Position numbers and translations under genes: made by a program | Source of the DNA: Sistotremastrum niveocremeum HHB9708 | Taxonomy: Eukaryota; Basidiomycota; Agaricomycetes; Sistotremastrales; Sistotremastraceae | Direction of reading: 5' to 3' | NCBI GenBank assembly: GCA_001630475.1 | Contig: KV419398.1 | Location: forward strand, 905,825-969,824 | Length of the DNA: 64,000 nucleotides | In this document: piece by piece, positions 10,949-23,604 of the stretch | Layout of the letters: every line of letters starts with the position of its first letter | Position numbering within the stretch: position 1 is the first letter of the stretch | The notes under the pieces: model-generated | Seen by the model: only the letters and a program-made list of their open reading frames with translations | Databases searched by the model: none | What the model was told of the DNA's origin: nothing

Positions 10949-11794
10949 ATGTTTTCTCTCAGGCGAAGTCCGTGTGCTAATGCTATCTCAAAGCACACAC
11001 GACAATATGCCATCTGGATCGAAACCCCTCGAGTCTATCCTGATAGACCTGTAGAGCGAACCTTCGACGTTCGCAAGACACATCTCAAAAACCGCTGCCT
11101 GGCTCTCCTCAATACCAAATCACCATTACTCTTTCTCAACCACAAAGACTTCACCGCACAACGGCTCATAAGACTTCGTCGAGAGATCAACGAAGCTTCT
11201 AAAAAGGGCACCAAAGCGTCCACCGATCCCTCACCTGCGTCCTCATCGAACGTCGAAGGACCACGGTTAACAGTTGTCAAAACTGCCGCTTTGGGCGTCG
11301 CCATACGGGAGTGCGATCACCTCACAATACCCACGAAACGGAAGCTCGCCAAAATCATCAGTAAAGGCGCTCTAGCTATCCTCCATATCCCCACTCTCGA
11401 CCCTCCTCAACTCACCGCCGTCCTCCGCGCACTCGATCGTGCCGTGCCACCGAAGAAAATCGAGACTCCGGAGGATATCGCTAAAGCCAAACAGGCTGCT
11501 GAAGCCGATTTCGTCCCTGGACGGAGACAGAAGCGCGTTAAACCTATCTTGACGCCTGAACTCACTCTGACGGGTGCCTTGATTGACGGGCAGGCGTTGG
11601 AGGTGCCGAGAGTGAGGGATGTTGCGAAACTGCCGACGTTGGACACGTTGCGCTCGCAGATCGTGGGTCTGCTCAGTTCGCCTGCTAGCCAGTTAGCTGG
11701 TATCCTCGGGGAGGCTGCTGGAGGTCGACTGGCACGGACGTTGGAAGGTTATAAGAAGGGATTGGAAGAAGAAGAACAACCAACTTCGTCATAG
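10949..11794 (+). CDS. mitochondrial large-subunit ribosomal protein uL10m
   Basis: Intronless frame of 281 codons. The first 25 residues are rich in Arg, Ser and Ala with no acids (MFSLRRSPCANAISKHTRQY), as expected for a mitochondrial targeting sequence. The body matches the L10 family: HLKNRCLALLNTKSPLLFLNH near the start, a predicted alpha/beta core, and a C-terminal VPRVRDVAKLPTLDTLRSQ helix followed by IVGLLSSPASQLAGILGEAA, a pattern typical of bacterial and mitochondrial L10. In the ribosome L10 forms the base of the L7/L12 stalk. The start is taken at the first ATG (10949); the frame is open a little upstream without another ATG. Confidence 0.82.
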   Translation: MFSLRRSPCANAISKHTRQYAIWIETPRVYPDRPVERTFDVRKTHLKNRCLALLNTKSPLLFLNHKDFTAQRLIRLRREINEASKKGTKASTDPSPASSSNVEGPRLTVVKTAALGVAIRECDHLTIPTKRKLAKIISKGALAILHIPTLDPPQLTAVLRALDRAVPPKKIETPEDIAKAKQAAEADFVPGRRQKRVKPILTPELTLTGALIDGQALEVPRVRDVAKLPTLDTLRSQIVGLLSSPASQLAGILGEAAGGRLARTLEGYKKGLEEEEQPTSS

Positions 11795-12234
11795 CCTCCA
11801 ACATCTGTCCGCAGGTCTCGTGTCCTCTTGCATGACAGGCCTACATGTCCTATGTTACGCAAACATGGATGACAGGGCCGCTTTTCTTCGGAGCCACAGG
11901 ATCTGGCCTTCATTGGCACTCATCGATCCAATTACTACTCATCTTCGACCAGCACGTAGATTAATTCATGCTCATACCTCACGAACGAATTCTATATTTG
12001 CATAGGGTTGCATAGATCGGACAGAACATGATCATAAAAGGTCATTAAAGTAAGAAAGTTTGTGAATGCAGTAAACTGGAGAAGGATATCGTGAGTACAA
12101 CAATGATGAGAGCAGAGAACTACGGCGTCGAATGAGAAGGAAGATGGGCGAGTGAAATGTAAATAAACTTGCAAGATGAATATATGTACCGATAAATGTG
12201 ATACCAGCTATCTAAATGCCCGATGGTCTGGCCT

Positions 12235-14942
12235 TCACTTCTTCCCAGCATCAAAGAACTTGACCAGCTGGTCAATTGGAACCTTCGGCTTGCCAGCAGC
12301 AGCTTGAACAGGCGTCTTGGGTGCGATGAAGCTGTCTCTCTCCTTCTTGCGAATGACAAGTGGATCGACAAACTTCCCGCCATTAGGAGTCGTCAGCGGA
12401 GTGGTGATAATACCGAGCCCAGTTCGTCCTGTGGATTGCGAACGGATACGCGGTCGAATGCCGGCGGCCATTGTGGAAGGTGCCGCGGGGCCATTGCCAC
12501 TCGTAGGGAATCCATAGCTGGAGATGGCTCGACTTCGATTGCTGGGAGATCCACTGGTACTCTTGGGTCGTAGAGTGGGCAGCTTTGTGCTCTCTGACGT
12601 ATTGAGATTTGTGCTATTCGCCAAAACAACTCCTTGTTTCCTTCCGACTGTCTCCTCAGCTTTATCGTCCAGGGATAATTGGAGATCCGGCACGTCCGCC
12701 TGGAAGGCATTTTCCAGCTGTACACCAAAACTTGAGCCGATCGGCGAAGGGGGTGCAATAAGAGGACCACCGAGGGCAACGGTATAGCGCTTCCGAGGGG
12801 TTGCATTCGGGCTCGCAGAACCAGGACGATTACTGAAGCCTTGTGGCATTGGCAATCCACTGGCAACAGGCGACATGGACCGAGAGAGGGTCGAGACAGG
12901 CGAGGTCGCTTGGGACGTAGGTCTATTCCTACCGACATGTTCGGATGAGGATGGCCCAGGTGATTGGGTAGGTGAACGAGGGTTGCTATCGATGAGGGTA
13001 TAATCACCGGTTGGGTATGGTAACTTTGTACGGGCCTGGCTCCGGGCTGAGAAATACGAAGAAGTAGAAGATGGATGAGGAGACGGTGAGCGAGATCTAT
13101 CGGAGGCGGACGAATAATCCCCAATAGTAGGTGCAAGCGCTGCCTTCAGAGGAACAGGGCTATTGAACCTCGGGATGGAGGGCAGTGAGCGCGTAACCTG
13201 GAGGGGCTTTATTGCACTTTCCGCAGGTGGCGACTTCGCTCTTGTAGGGACTGAAATAGCGGCAGGTGCGGGCGGAGGCGAGGGCATAGCTACAGGTTCT
13301 GGTGAAGACTCCAGGTGATCCTCCTCCTCTTCCACCATTTCAAATTCGTCCTGTTGGGGAAGAGGAGTTGGAATGCTTTCCGGCGACGGAGTGAGCATTT
13401 CTACAGGCTCAGGGCGTGCAATTGTTGGTTGAAGTGTCTGTGCAGATCCTACTTGAGGGGTCTGTATAGGTGTCAAAGGAGCGGTGACCGCTACAGGTTT
13501 CGCAGCCGGAGGAGCAGCGATCAGTGCTGGAGAAGGGGGAGGAGCAGCTGCAAGTCGAGCCATTTCTTTTCCAAGAAGGCCCACCCGTCCTCTGAGCTCG
13601 TCGAGCTCATCTCTCATTACACCCATCTCACTAGTGACTGCCTCGACAACAGAGCTGTTGTCATCCAGGGACTTCTCCTTGGTGACAACATCGTCAGAGT
13701 CCTGCCATCCTTTTCGGCCCCTTTCTTTGTCTCGTTCTTTCTCCTCTTCCTTCTCTACCAGCCACTTTTCGACATCGCTCATGCGCTCTTCCAAAGCACG
13801 CACATGACCGACACTCCATTTTTCGAGCTTTTCGAAGCGTTTTGCGATTGCCATAAGAGTGGCTTCAATGTCGAGAGTTCCCATAGACGTATAAACAGCA
13901 TACATCGGTGGTTCGCCGGGCGCAGGAGAGCCCATGCTGCTCATCTGACGCCCTGGAGAAGAAGTAGGGGTCAACTGAGTATTAATAGTCGGTCGGTTGG
14001 GAACCGCGATAGGTGCAGAGGGCTGCATTCTCGGAGTGGAATTCTGTGATCGAGCAGGAGACTGATTGGGAGGCGTAGACGTCTTTCCTGGGCTGGCCGA
14101 GGTAAGATTCTGGAAAGCAGGGTCCGCGTATTTTGTCTGCGCAGATGCGGGCCATTCTTGCTCTTTAGTTCGTTCACGAGATTTCTTCTCCTTCTTCTCC
14201 TTTATCTTAGCCTCTTGAATAATTTGTTGAGCGGGTGTCAGAGGGTCTTTCTCCTTAGTGGGTGTCAGTCGAGCTTTAGCCGCCGCCCACCAGCCTGGAG
14301 TATCCTTGGGGGAAGAACTCAGTGAAGGCTGTGACGGCGGAGCAGGTGGCAGAGGCTGTTGCGTTTCACGCGCTGGGACGGGAGGAGCAGCAGCGTTTCG
14401 CGAGCCGTCTAGCAAAGCAAGGACGCGTTCCTCGACTCTGCGTCTCTCTTCCGCTTCTCTAGTCAATATTCTCTCGGCTTCTCTCCGACTGAGCTCTCGT
14501 TCCCTTTCAGCTTCTGCCTCCAGTTCAGCATCCGTAGGTAGTCTGGATGTGCCACCGAAGCCTACACGCTGCGCGAGCGATGATGCTAGACGAGAGAGCG
14601 AGGAGGTGGGAGATTCGGGCATCCAGCCATCGTCATCCTCGAATTCGTCTTGGGTGTGACGATCGGATTCGGGAGATCCGTCTTCGCTTGCAGTAGTGCT
14701 ATTACGAAGAGGAGACGGGGGTCGTCTGAAAGGTGCGCGACCTGGACTGGGTGGTTGGTTCTATCCATAGCAAGAAGAGTCCGTTAAGTGCATAAGTCAA
14801 CCATGTCGAAAAACGCGACACTCACAGTGGTATCAATTGTGCTAGGTTTGGGAGGAGGTACCAAAGATGATGGTTCAGTCATAAGCCGGACTGGCTTTCT
14901 TGTGGGCGTTCCAGGATATTTGGGTTGATTGGCATAAGACAT
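12235..14942 (-). CDS. large disordered coiled-coil protein, function unknown
   Basis: Two exons (14942-14826 and 14760-12235) join in phase to about 880 residues. I do not recognise the family. The N-terminus is proline-rich (MSYANQPKYPGTPTRKPVRL). Around residues 100-150 is a charged coiled coil (ELEAEAERERELSRREAERI). The middle holds the best candidate for a folded part: MYAVYTSMGTLDIEATLMAI, then a long heptad region with EKWSVGHVRALEERMSDVEK and MRDELDELRGRVGLLGKEMA. A long Ser/Pro-rich stretch with many SP and SPT sites follows. The protein ends in a short ordered-looking tail, VPIDQLVKFFDAGKK. The composition suggests a phosphorylated scaffold protein, perhaps cytoskeletal or at the cell cortex, but that is inference only. 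Confidence 0.8.
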
Positions 14943-15757
14943 TCTTGAAGTGTGATCGACGGTGTTAAATGTACAGGAGTTGTGGTCCGAGTTGAAGTTG
15001 ATTTATCTTGAGATTTCGACGCGACGAAGACGTTCTGTATATGAGGATTCAATTCACAATGTATCGGAATGATTTAAAGGTGAGCTGATGTAGGCTATAG
15101 GTCGTCAGAAACTGAAAGGGAGGCCACAGTGAACCTATAGCACAAGTTGAACTTGCTGAGATCGGAGTTTAAACTCGCGTCGTTCGGAACCAACTTGGAG
15201 CACAGCAGAGTTCGGCCGGCATCCAGTCCTGGATTTTGAATATAATATTCGAACTTGGTGCCTTTCGATATGTATGTTCCTTAAAGCTCATGGACTGGTG
15301 TAGTTTGTCCTCCAAGAGTCAATGAATCACCCAAACTCGGGCACCTATTCTTATGGCTTCGTCCGACGCTTGCGCTCAAGCAGGACTGCTTTGAATATTT
15401 CCATCCAGAATATTTTGCTCAGCAGTGTACTGGAGTTCATTTCACAGTCGACAGGATATTCGCAGAGTTTGATTTTCAATTTGCATCGCGTTCGTACAAG
15501 AGTTCCTAATATTATGCAAGTACAAATATGGAGATGGAAATGAAGTGAAGAAAACAAGTGGTACAGCGGCGGAGCGGATTACAATAAGTGCACAAGAATA
15601 TGATATACAAAATTACAATGTCAAGAAGATGATGATGCTGATGATGCCAATCGAGGGATGGAAAAGAATGCCGCTGATGTCTGAAGAACCAGAAAAGATG
15701 AGAGATGAGGAAATCGCCTATGGCCGTCAGCTCAACTGGCGGCGGGTAAAGAAATGA
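14943..15757. other. intergenic region between the coiled-coil gene and ATG1
   Basis: It holds the 5' flank of the coiled-coil protein gene and the 3' flank of ATG1. Short open frames such as 15322-15543 carry no recognisable domain. Confidence 0.5.
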
Positions 15758-18700
15758 TCAGTTCCTTGCTTCGTTTGTACGTTGGGGTGACGGTGGTTTC
15801 GCGTCCCAAGGAGCTGGGTATCGCATGACGTCGTCCAAATTCTGGTCGGCTCGAGCATCATTAAGTCGTTCGTCGTCGTTCATATTCATGCGAGCTCGGC
15901 ATCGGAATAGTCTCAGTTTCGTTCGCTTGATCCCTGATGAACATCGTGCAAGTCAACTCAAGGGCCGGGTCAAAGAAATAGGAATAGACTCACAGGTATC
16001 AATTAACTTATGATCTTCGGTCTGGAAAGGGTTTTCTTGTTGCATCAGGTCGTCTTGAAGGGCATATAGGCACCACAGCGACTCTTCGTATAATTTCTCG
16101 CACTCGTCATTAGAACTCATCTTGCCAAGGAGTTCCTTGCGAGCGGCCGTCCGCGACAATTGAAGTGCATGGTCGTAGATCAACTGATCCAGCCACTTTG
16201 GCGCGCGGCTGAACTCTGAGGGTAGCCAGGTCTTCACTAGCGTCACCCGCTCGTTGCACTTGATAAAATGATCCCGGAACCATACAAGCGCTGGGATATA
16301 TATTCAGCACAAGTTCTCATCTTAACGTAAGAAGCGAACATACCATCATCAAACCCTTCGCTGACAGTAAAATTCCCGTCAGGGTCTTTGGCCTTGAGCT
16401 TATTCTGGTACGCTCGTAGTACATCAATGCCCCTTTGCGAGAAGGACATCAGGAGCATGTACAACGAAACGCATGTAACCGCGTTGTATTCAGCTTCGAC
16501 TTCAGCAGTCTGCCGTTTTCTTGCCTGACGGTCCGCTTCGCCCTCCCGCTTGGAAAACTTAGTCGGGTCACTGAGCGGTTCTACATTATGTGAAAGATTA
16601 AGAAGTTTCAAAAAAGGGTAAGAACATACTTTGAGGAATCGCTTTAACATATTCGTACATCTCATCACTCCACTTCGTCAGCACAGCAGTCTTCTGCGCA
16701 AGATCTTCCAGCTTAGCAAGTAACTCGTCTTCTTCAGGATCTCTCTCGTCCTCTTCCGGGTAATAGTTCTTGATTATTAGTGGTGGTCGTCGAGGAATAG
16801 CCCTGTCTGAGGGTGAACGCATAGTTCCAAATAGCTTCTTTGAGGCAATGTTCAGAGCCCGGGATAGTGCATTGGTTGCGGTGTTGCGAGAAGGGGTGAT
16901 ATACTGAGGGGGGTATTCTGGTGATGAAGAAATAGAATGGTTTGTAACTGGAGGAAATGTGATATTGTTGGAGGCCGGAGAACCTGAGACCGAAGCGAAT
17001 CCTTCCTGATTCTCATCGTCCACTGGAGGTAAAGCAGGCTTGCGGTCACCAAGCAGTCGGCGAGTACGCTGTGAGTGGATTTCTGGAGTAGAGTTAGAAA
17101 ACTCACAATGCTCTCGCGTAAGGAATGACGCACCATCAACTGTCTTGGTAAATTCAACAGCTTTTGTATCCCCAACAATAACGTACTCTCTCCTCATTGC
17201 ACTATCTTCCTCTGTTTCACCAGGAATAACAGTACCGTCTGATTCCAAGGCAGCGGCTTGCTTTTCCCTCGTGGTCACAGGATGTAAAGGCACGCCCAAG
17301 GAACGAGGACTGGAGCGTGGACTGGTCTGAGGGAAACTACGATCACAGCGTTAGAACCGTGGATGAAAGGCTTTTACGCATGTGATGGAGACATACTTTG
17401 GAGTGCGTGGATCAGCGTCTACACCAACGCTGCTTCTTCGACTGCCCTCTGAAGTTCCGGGTGCATTACTGCTTGAGCCACTATTCTGTTCCGTGCCTCT
17501 TCTCCGAAAGTTGAACGTGCTAGGAGGTACGATCGACTTGGGATCCAGAACTTCCGGAGGAATGATTCGATGATTGTCGGGGATCCCTTGCCCAATTCCG
17601 GCTTTCGAAGCCCACGGATCCTTGGGTTTCACGGTCGCACTGGCGGTGGACACACTGGACAGAATAGAGTCTTGTTCTTTAGTTGTTTCTGCAGGTTTCT
17701 TCTCGGGCCGCGGGAACTTGCTATTCTGAAGTGCCTGACTGGCGAAAAATTCATCAAAGCTAGCTCGCTCCACAGGGTGACGCTTGAGTAGACTTCGAAT
17801 GAGCTTCTTCATGTCGGCAGGAACTGGCTGAGCATCAGACCCATTGCTATTGAAGTTGGGATCTTCGTCAGGGAAGGCGACCAACGATCGAGCTTTCTCG
17901 ATTCGTTTCAGGAGTTCGATATGATTTTGCGCGCGGAAAGGTGGCCTTCCCACACACATTTCATACAGAACGGCTCCCACGGACCAAAGGTCGGCTTTCG
18001 CATCGTATTTTTCGTAGCGCAGGATCTCCGGTGCCATGTAGAGTCTGCAAGGAGTCAGCAACGCGTCGTCGATGAATGGTAAGCAAACGCACGGTGAACC
18101 ACACAGGGTTTCTGCCATCGTTGCATTAGGCAAGATGCGTGCAAAGCCAAAGTCGGCTACTTTCAAGATCGGTACTCCCAACGGATGACCCTTTGCGAAA
18201 TCTTCCTCGTCTGCGGGCGTCAGAAGTAGATTTTGAGGCTTGATGTCACGGTGAAGTAGATTTCGATGTCGAAGGAACTTCATAGCTCGAGCTACGCGTG
18301 GATCAGTAAGCAGTCTGGACCGGACTCCAGAGCGAACGTACCTAGTTGACGCAAGAAGCTCCTGACCACCAGCTCTGCCAGCCCGCCATTTCTTGGATGT
18401 GGATAGTATGTGGGCGCCTCACCTGGGGCGGGAATGTAGGACAAGCCTTCGACCTTGCCTCGACGCTTGATGTACAGGGAGAGATCGCCGCCGGAGCAGT
18501 ACTCCATGACGAGATAGTAGTACTTGGGTCGTTCTTTGATGTCGATGAGTTGGGTAATATGCTTGTGTGAAAGCTGCTTCAGGATATGAATTTCGGACCA
18601 TAGATTGTCGACGAGCTTTGGAGTTAGGATAGATCGTGAGACAGTCTTGACGGCGACGACCTGACGTGTGACCTGCGAGAATTGTCAGGAATTGAACGCG

Positions 18701-18912
18701 ACATTATGCATCGAGAACGCGAAGCTCAGATGAGGGCGTACTTCGTGATAACCGCGATAGACGGTGGCAAAGCTTCCTTTGCCGATCTCAGCACTGAGCA
18801 CATACGGTCGGACCTCTTCTTCATCGGTGGCTGTCCTGGCTTCAGGTGACGAAGCAGCAGCGCCTTTGAGCTGGGTAGTGCCCGCAGGAGCAGGGCTAGG
18901 TGAAGGTGGCAT
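15758..18912 (-). CDS. ATG1: autophagy-initiating serine/threonine kinase Atg1
   Basis: Kinase that starts autophagosome formation with Atg13 and Atg17. The multi-exon product begins [17 protein letters not shown]. The kinase domain shows the glycine loop [16 protein letters not shown], the hinge [17 protein letters not shown], the catalytic loop [21 protein letters not shown] and [21 protein letters not shown] long Ser/Pro-rich linker follows. The C-terminal half has the Atg13-binding tandem MIT region, ending in the typical [19 protein letters not shown] of Atg1 proteins (last exon, stop at 15758). An in-frame ATG at 19008 would add 32 hydrophobic residues (MVPFLFLFYFFSSC); I treat this as leader because Atg1 is cytosolic. 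A roughly 25-residue proline-rich insert sits inside the kinase domain ([20 protein letters not shown]). Confidence 0.93.
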
Positions 18913-19324
18913 GAAGAACGGAAGAGATATCAAGGGAACAAGGCGACGGAAATGAAATGTAGTAGTACAAGACGAGAAGAAATAGAAAAGGAACAGAAAC
19001 GGAACCAATATTGGGTTAACGCTCCCCGGTGCTGACTAACGCGACACGGCGGACAAGCTGTGTCGTGCGCTGGGACGTGCAACGTAGAGGACGAGCAGAG
19101 GGCGAGTGATGCGTCGCAGTCGGCCGTGTAACCGTCGGGCGGCGGCTGTGGATGAGCTCATCACGACTCACTTCGGCGCCTTCGGTTTCGACAGCGAGCA
19201 GAGTCAGCCATCTCGGGAGCGTCGCTATTTCTACTGTCTACATTATATTCGACCATCTATCTAGTGACTCATAGACCCTTGCAGCATACCCTGGAAGACA
19301 CAGGCTCGAAGCGGAAGCAGATCT

Positions 19325-21192
19325 CTACATTATGATCTGGTCCGGCTCACCGTAATGATCCGACGTGTTACAACCTCCCTGCACGCACTCTGCAATGGCT
19401 AATCCAGCCTTCTGACCTTCGAAGTATGCACCATGAAGATACCCTGTGTCGGCAAGTCAAGCTCTAGCACAACGCACAGAAAATGAAGAGCTTACCGAAA
19501 TATTTCCTAGACGTGGCTTCGCCGGCAAACCACACCTTTCGATCTACTGGTGCTCGCAGGGCATTCTGACGTTCCGTCGAGAACGACACAGGCCAATTCG
19601 AATAAGACCCCCTGAATAGAGGGTTCTGCGACCATCTAGGAAAGAAAAAGGCTAACGGCGCCGGAATGTCCGCCTCGGGGAACATGATACGCATAATCGA
19701 CAGCACTTCTTCACGAACTTCCTCATCCGTCATGGACTCAATCCGCTCCGAGAAGTCGTTCTGTCGGGGTCGATCATCTTTACCTAAAAGAGAGCATAAA
19801 TGACGCAAAGGGACTCACTGTAACAGTGACCATGAGAATACCCGAATTAGGTAAGAACTCAATATGATCCAGTGATTGCCAAACAGGATAGCGACCTCGT
19901 TCATGATCAGCATATAGCGCAGCCTGGACTTCGTGGTTCAGTCAGATTATCGCGATCGGCTGACGAATATTTACCGCCGTATCAAACCAGAACTTCCTGG
20001 AGAACTGAAAGAAAATTTTGGTGTAGATTCCCTTGATCGAAGTTAGGCAAGAGACCCAGAAAAGGTAGAAAACGAACCGACCATCGTCATTGCATGGATT
20101 GCATCCTCTTTCCAGGAAGGCAACTCGGGAACGAAAGTCACTTCGTCATTTTGCAGGACGCCGAGACTGACAGTAACCAAGACGTGATCGGCAAACAATG
20201 CTTCGCCACTATTCAATTGAACTTCTACACCCAAATTTGTGTATTCAATCTGTTTCACAACAGAGTTGTACAAAATTTGATCTGGGCGGAGAAATGTTTC
20301 TGCTTCAGTCGAAAGGAACGTCTTGAAGCCTCGCTGATCTACACTCATGGCAATCCCTCCACCAAATCCTCCTTGGGTAGCATCGTACGTATAATTACTT
20401 CCCTAAATATCTGAGTTGGTAAGGACGAAGTAACACGATGAAATGCCTCGCTTACCCAAGCAGAAGCAAACCAAGAGGACTCATCAGGAGTCTGGGAATA
20501 TTCCTGATCGAAAAGGAGGTATTCTACGGCACGTTCCTGGGGCGTATGCGGCCTCCATTTCGACAATGATAATCCAGTTCGTGCGGACATGTCTTCTTGA
20601 TTCCTTGCCATTCGCAGACCTTTTTGGATACGTCATTATCCATTCAACTGTCGACGAGCATTTCAATCCACTAGCCTGCGTCAGCTTTCATTGACTCAAA
20701 CGCGCCGGCGAAGTTCAACAGCTCATCTGTGAAATCCACGGGACCTGAGTAATCATATGTTGCTGCATGGACGTCAGCATATATGTGGGGATATTGGAAA
20801 AATTCAAAAGTGTGCGTACTGAGATCATACTCAACATTTCGAGTGTCGAGTTGACAATTCTGTGCCAGCAACCAAATGGGATTTGCAGGTCCTTCACCTT
20901 CCTGAGTACCGTGTATCCAGTTCGCTCCAAGTTCCAGAGTGACGCTATTTGTCCCGAATTGAATATCTTGTAGGCGGCCACCTATTTCTTCTCTTCCCTC
21001 GACGATCAAGAAATCTGAAACCCCACGCTGAGCTAGCGTCCTTGCCGCTATGATACCCGTGACGCCGGCACCAATTATAATTACAGAGGCATTCTTGGCA
21101 GGGTAGAACGGTGGTAAAGGTGATGAAACAACCGGACTCGAAAGTAAGAACCAGCTCGAGAAAAAAAATGGTGCGACGAGTCTGACAAGCAT
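19325..21192 (-). CDS. secreted FAD polyamine oxidase-like amine oxidase
   Basis: Flavin amine oxidase of the polyamine oxidase group, which oxidises spermine, spermidine or their acetyl forms and releases hydrogen peroxide. The N-terminus is a signal peptide (VAPFFFSSWFLLSSPVVSS). The FAD dinucleotide motif VIIIGAGVTGIIAARTL and FLIVEGREEIGGRLQ follow, then the GANWIHG substrate-channel segment. Further on are VLVTVSLGVLQ and the C-terminal FAD site KVWFAGEATSRKYFGYLHGA. The second exon aligns with known enzymes only if intron 1 (20675-20620) uses a GC donor, CAG|GCTAGT. The head-to-head neighbour is LCB1, 338 bp away. The exact substrate cannot be told from the sequence. Confidence 0.87.
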
Positions 21193-21530
21193 GGTCGTGT
21201 GAGGTGAATGGAAATGAGGGGAACGCGGGCAAAGATCAGGTTCCGTGTGCCCAAGGTCTTTAAATTAGGAATAGAACCGAACTAGCGAGATAACGAGACA
21301 GGAGCCTGAGAGCGCCTGGCAAGATGCATGATCGGACTGAAAGGAGCACGATAGCATCTGAGTCGAAGTTTATCTCTCCTCGGTGATAATACCCGTACCG
21401 CGCCGGACGCAAGAAGATAATCTCCGTCGAAATGCCGAAGTTCGGCGAACGGGATGGGCCGGGCGTCTGAGCCCAACTATCCCCGAAACGCGAACGAACG
21501 ACCGCTCGACAGACGACCGCAGTCCAAACC

Positions 21531-23363
21531 ATGTCGGCCCCTTCGAGCTTGGATCCTTTGCTCACTTTCTTGTCTTACTCGCTCTTGAAAGTTCAGGACA
21601 TTTTTTTCCAACTTCCTGGTTCAGCTGTTATTGCGCGCTATGTCAGGTCTTCGCATCAAAATGATCCAGGCAGAACCGCACTCGAGCTCATTCTCGTTGT
21701 TTTCGCTGTCCGAACGTTGCTTCAATCGCGTACTCGAACAGACAGATCTGCTAGCAACTTCGTAAAGCTGACCGAAAAGGTATGTGCCTTGCATCCTCTC
21801 GCGAAAAGTGCTCACGCTATCTTGATAGGAAATCGACGAGCTTGTCGAAGAATGGGTTCCCGAACCGTTCACTGCGCCTTTAACGCCAGCCGAGGTCCAC
21901 GAATTAGCCAATTTACCGGTCATTCAAGGAGCATCTGGCCCCAAACCGAAACTCGTGAACACTGGAAAAACCGTTTTGAACCTCGCGAGCTACAATTTCG
22001 CTGGGCTCGCGGGCAATGAACAAATCAAGGAACGCGCTATCGAGACTCTCCGGAAGTATGGCCTTGGAAGTTGTGGTCCTCCCGGATTTTATGGAACAAT
22101 CGGTGAGTTGTTACTGGAGGCAAACGTGCATTCGCTGAGACGTTTTGGAAGATGTCCATATGGACCTTGAACGTGACATTGCCGAATTCCTTGGGACCGA
22201 ATCATGCATCATCTACTCGCAGGGCTTCTCGACTGTTGCATCCGTCATCCCCGCGTTCTGCAAAAGAGGCGATCTCATCGTCGCTGATCGTGGAGTCAAT
22301 TTCGCTATCCACAAAGGCATCGACATCTCTCGTTCCAACGTGCGTTGGTTTGACCATAATGACCTCAAGAGTCTTGAAACCGTGCTGGAGTCTATCGAAA
22401 AGGAGAGGAAAAAGAAGGGCGGGAAGCTCACTCGCCGATTCATCGTCACTGAGGGCATTTTTGAGAACGACGGACAAATGCTGGATCTTCCCAAACTGGT
22501 ATTTCTTTGCAAGTCTCTTTCAGGCGATTTCTTACCATCTATTTCTACTAGATTGAGCTGAAGCAAAAGTACAAGTATCGCTTGATTCTAGATGAGAGCT
22601 TCTCATTCGGAACGGTCGGCCGCACTGGACGTGGCTTGACGGAGCTATACAACGTCCCTGCTACTCAAATCGACATGATTGTGGGATCGATTGCTAACAG
22701 CTTATGCTCTGCCGGAGGCTTCTGCGCCGGTTCTCGTGTTGTCGTGGATCATCAGGTGAGTCATTTTAGTCCTATTGGAAAAGCTTCTCGCTGAATGCGC
22801 TGCAGAGAATCAACGGATCTTCGTTCGTATTTTCCGCAGCTATGCCTGCACTTATGGCCGTCTCAGCTTCGGAGGGCATCAGCCTCCTGACATCCCAGCC
22901 ATCACTCCTGACCACCTTGCACGAGAACATCCGTGCGTTCAGATTGATTCTTGATGCCACTGCGACCGTCTGCCCTATCCAAATTCCGTCTCATCCCGCT
23001 TCGGCTATTGTGCATATTCAATACCGGCCCAATGCTCCTGCCACCCTCCAAGTTCCAACAGCCACCAGCCATAAACTCTCCTTATCGCCTAGCAAGCAAT
23101 CAAATCCAAGCTCACTCGCTCCTCGTGATGCCCAAGAATTTGATATCGAGTTGGAGGACAAACTTCTGCAAGATGTCGTTGACGAAGCTTTATCTCAGGG
23201 CGTCTTGATCACTAGGGCCAAGAGGCTCCGTGGCCAGGAGCCCGCGGAACCGAGACCTAGCATCAGGATTGCAATTACCGCTGCTCTCACGAAGAAGGAG
23301 ATTGAGAAAGCAGGCTCTGTTGTGCGTTCCGCGTTGGTCAAGGTTCTGGGGAAAAGGCGATAA
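21531..23363 (+). CDS. LCB1: serine palmitoyltransferase subunit LCB1
   Basis: Non-catalytic partner of Lcb2 in the first step of sphingolipid synthesis, the condensation of serine with palmitoyl-CoA in the ER membrane. The N-terminus has the expected membrane segment ([16 protein letters not shown]). The PLP-enzyme fold follows: [73 protein letters not shown]. The position of the PLP lysine in Lcb2 is occupied by [15 protein letters not shown] without lysine, as is normal for Lcb1. Several short GT-AG introns interrupt the frame. The stop is at 23363. Confidence 0.93.
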
Positions 23364-23604
23364 GCTTTCGTGTTTCTGGAGCATTTAAATTTCATATTTT
23401 TCCCCAGCGCCATCTCTTATCGTACGGGCGTCATTAATACAGTAGAACATTGGGTAGCAACGCATATATGTGGATTTTCAGAGTAGCTGTGCACAGTAGA
23501 CTCGGAGCGCCCGAGCGGACTTCGGCATTCGCGTTTTTCTGACTTTTCGTCCGTTACGTTCAAGTCTCGTTTCTCGACATCTTGGCTGTCGTCAACTCAG
23601 CACA

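Noticed and set aside
18913-19008. N-terminal hydrophobic extension of Atg1 from an in-frame upstream ATG
   Set aside because: Atg1 is a cytosolic kinase; family start and composition favour the ATG at 18912.
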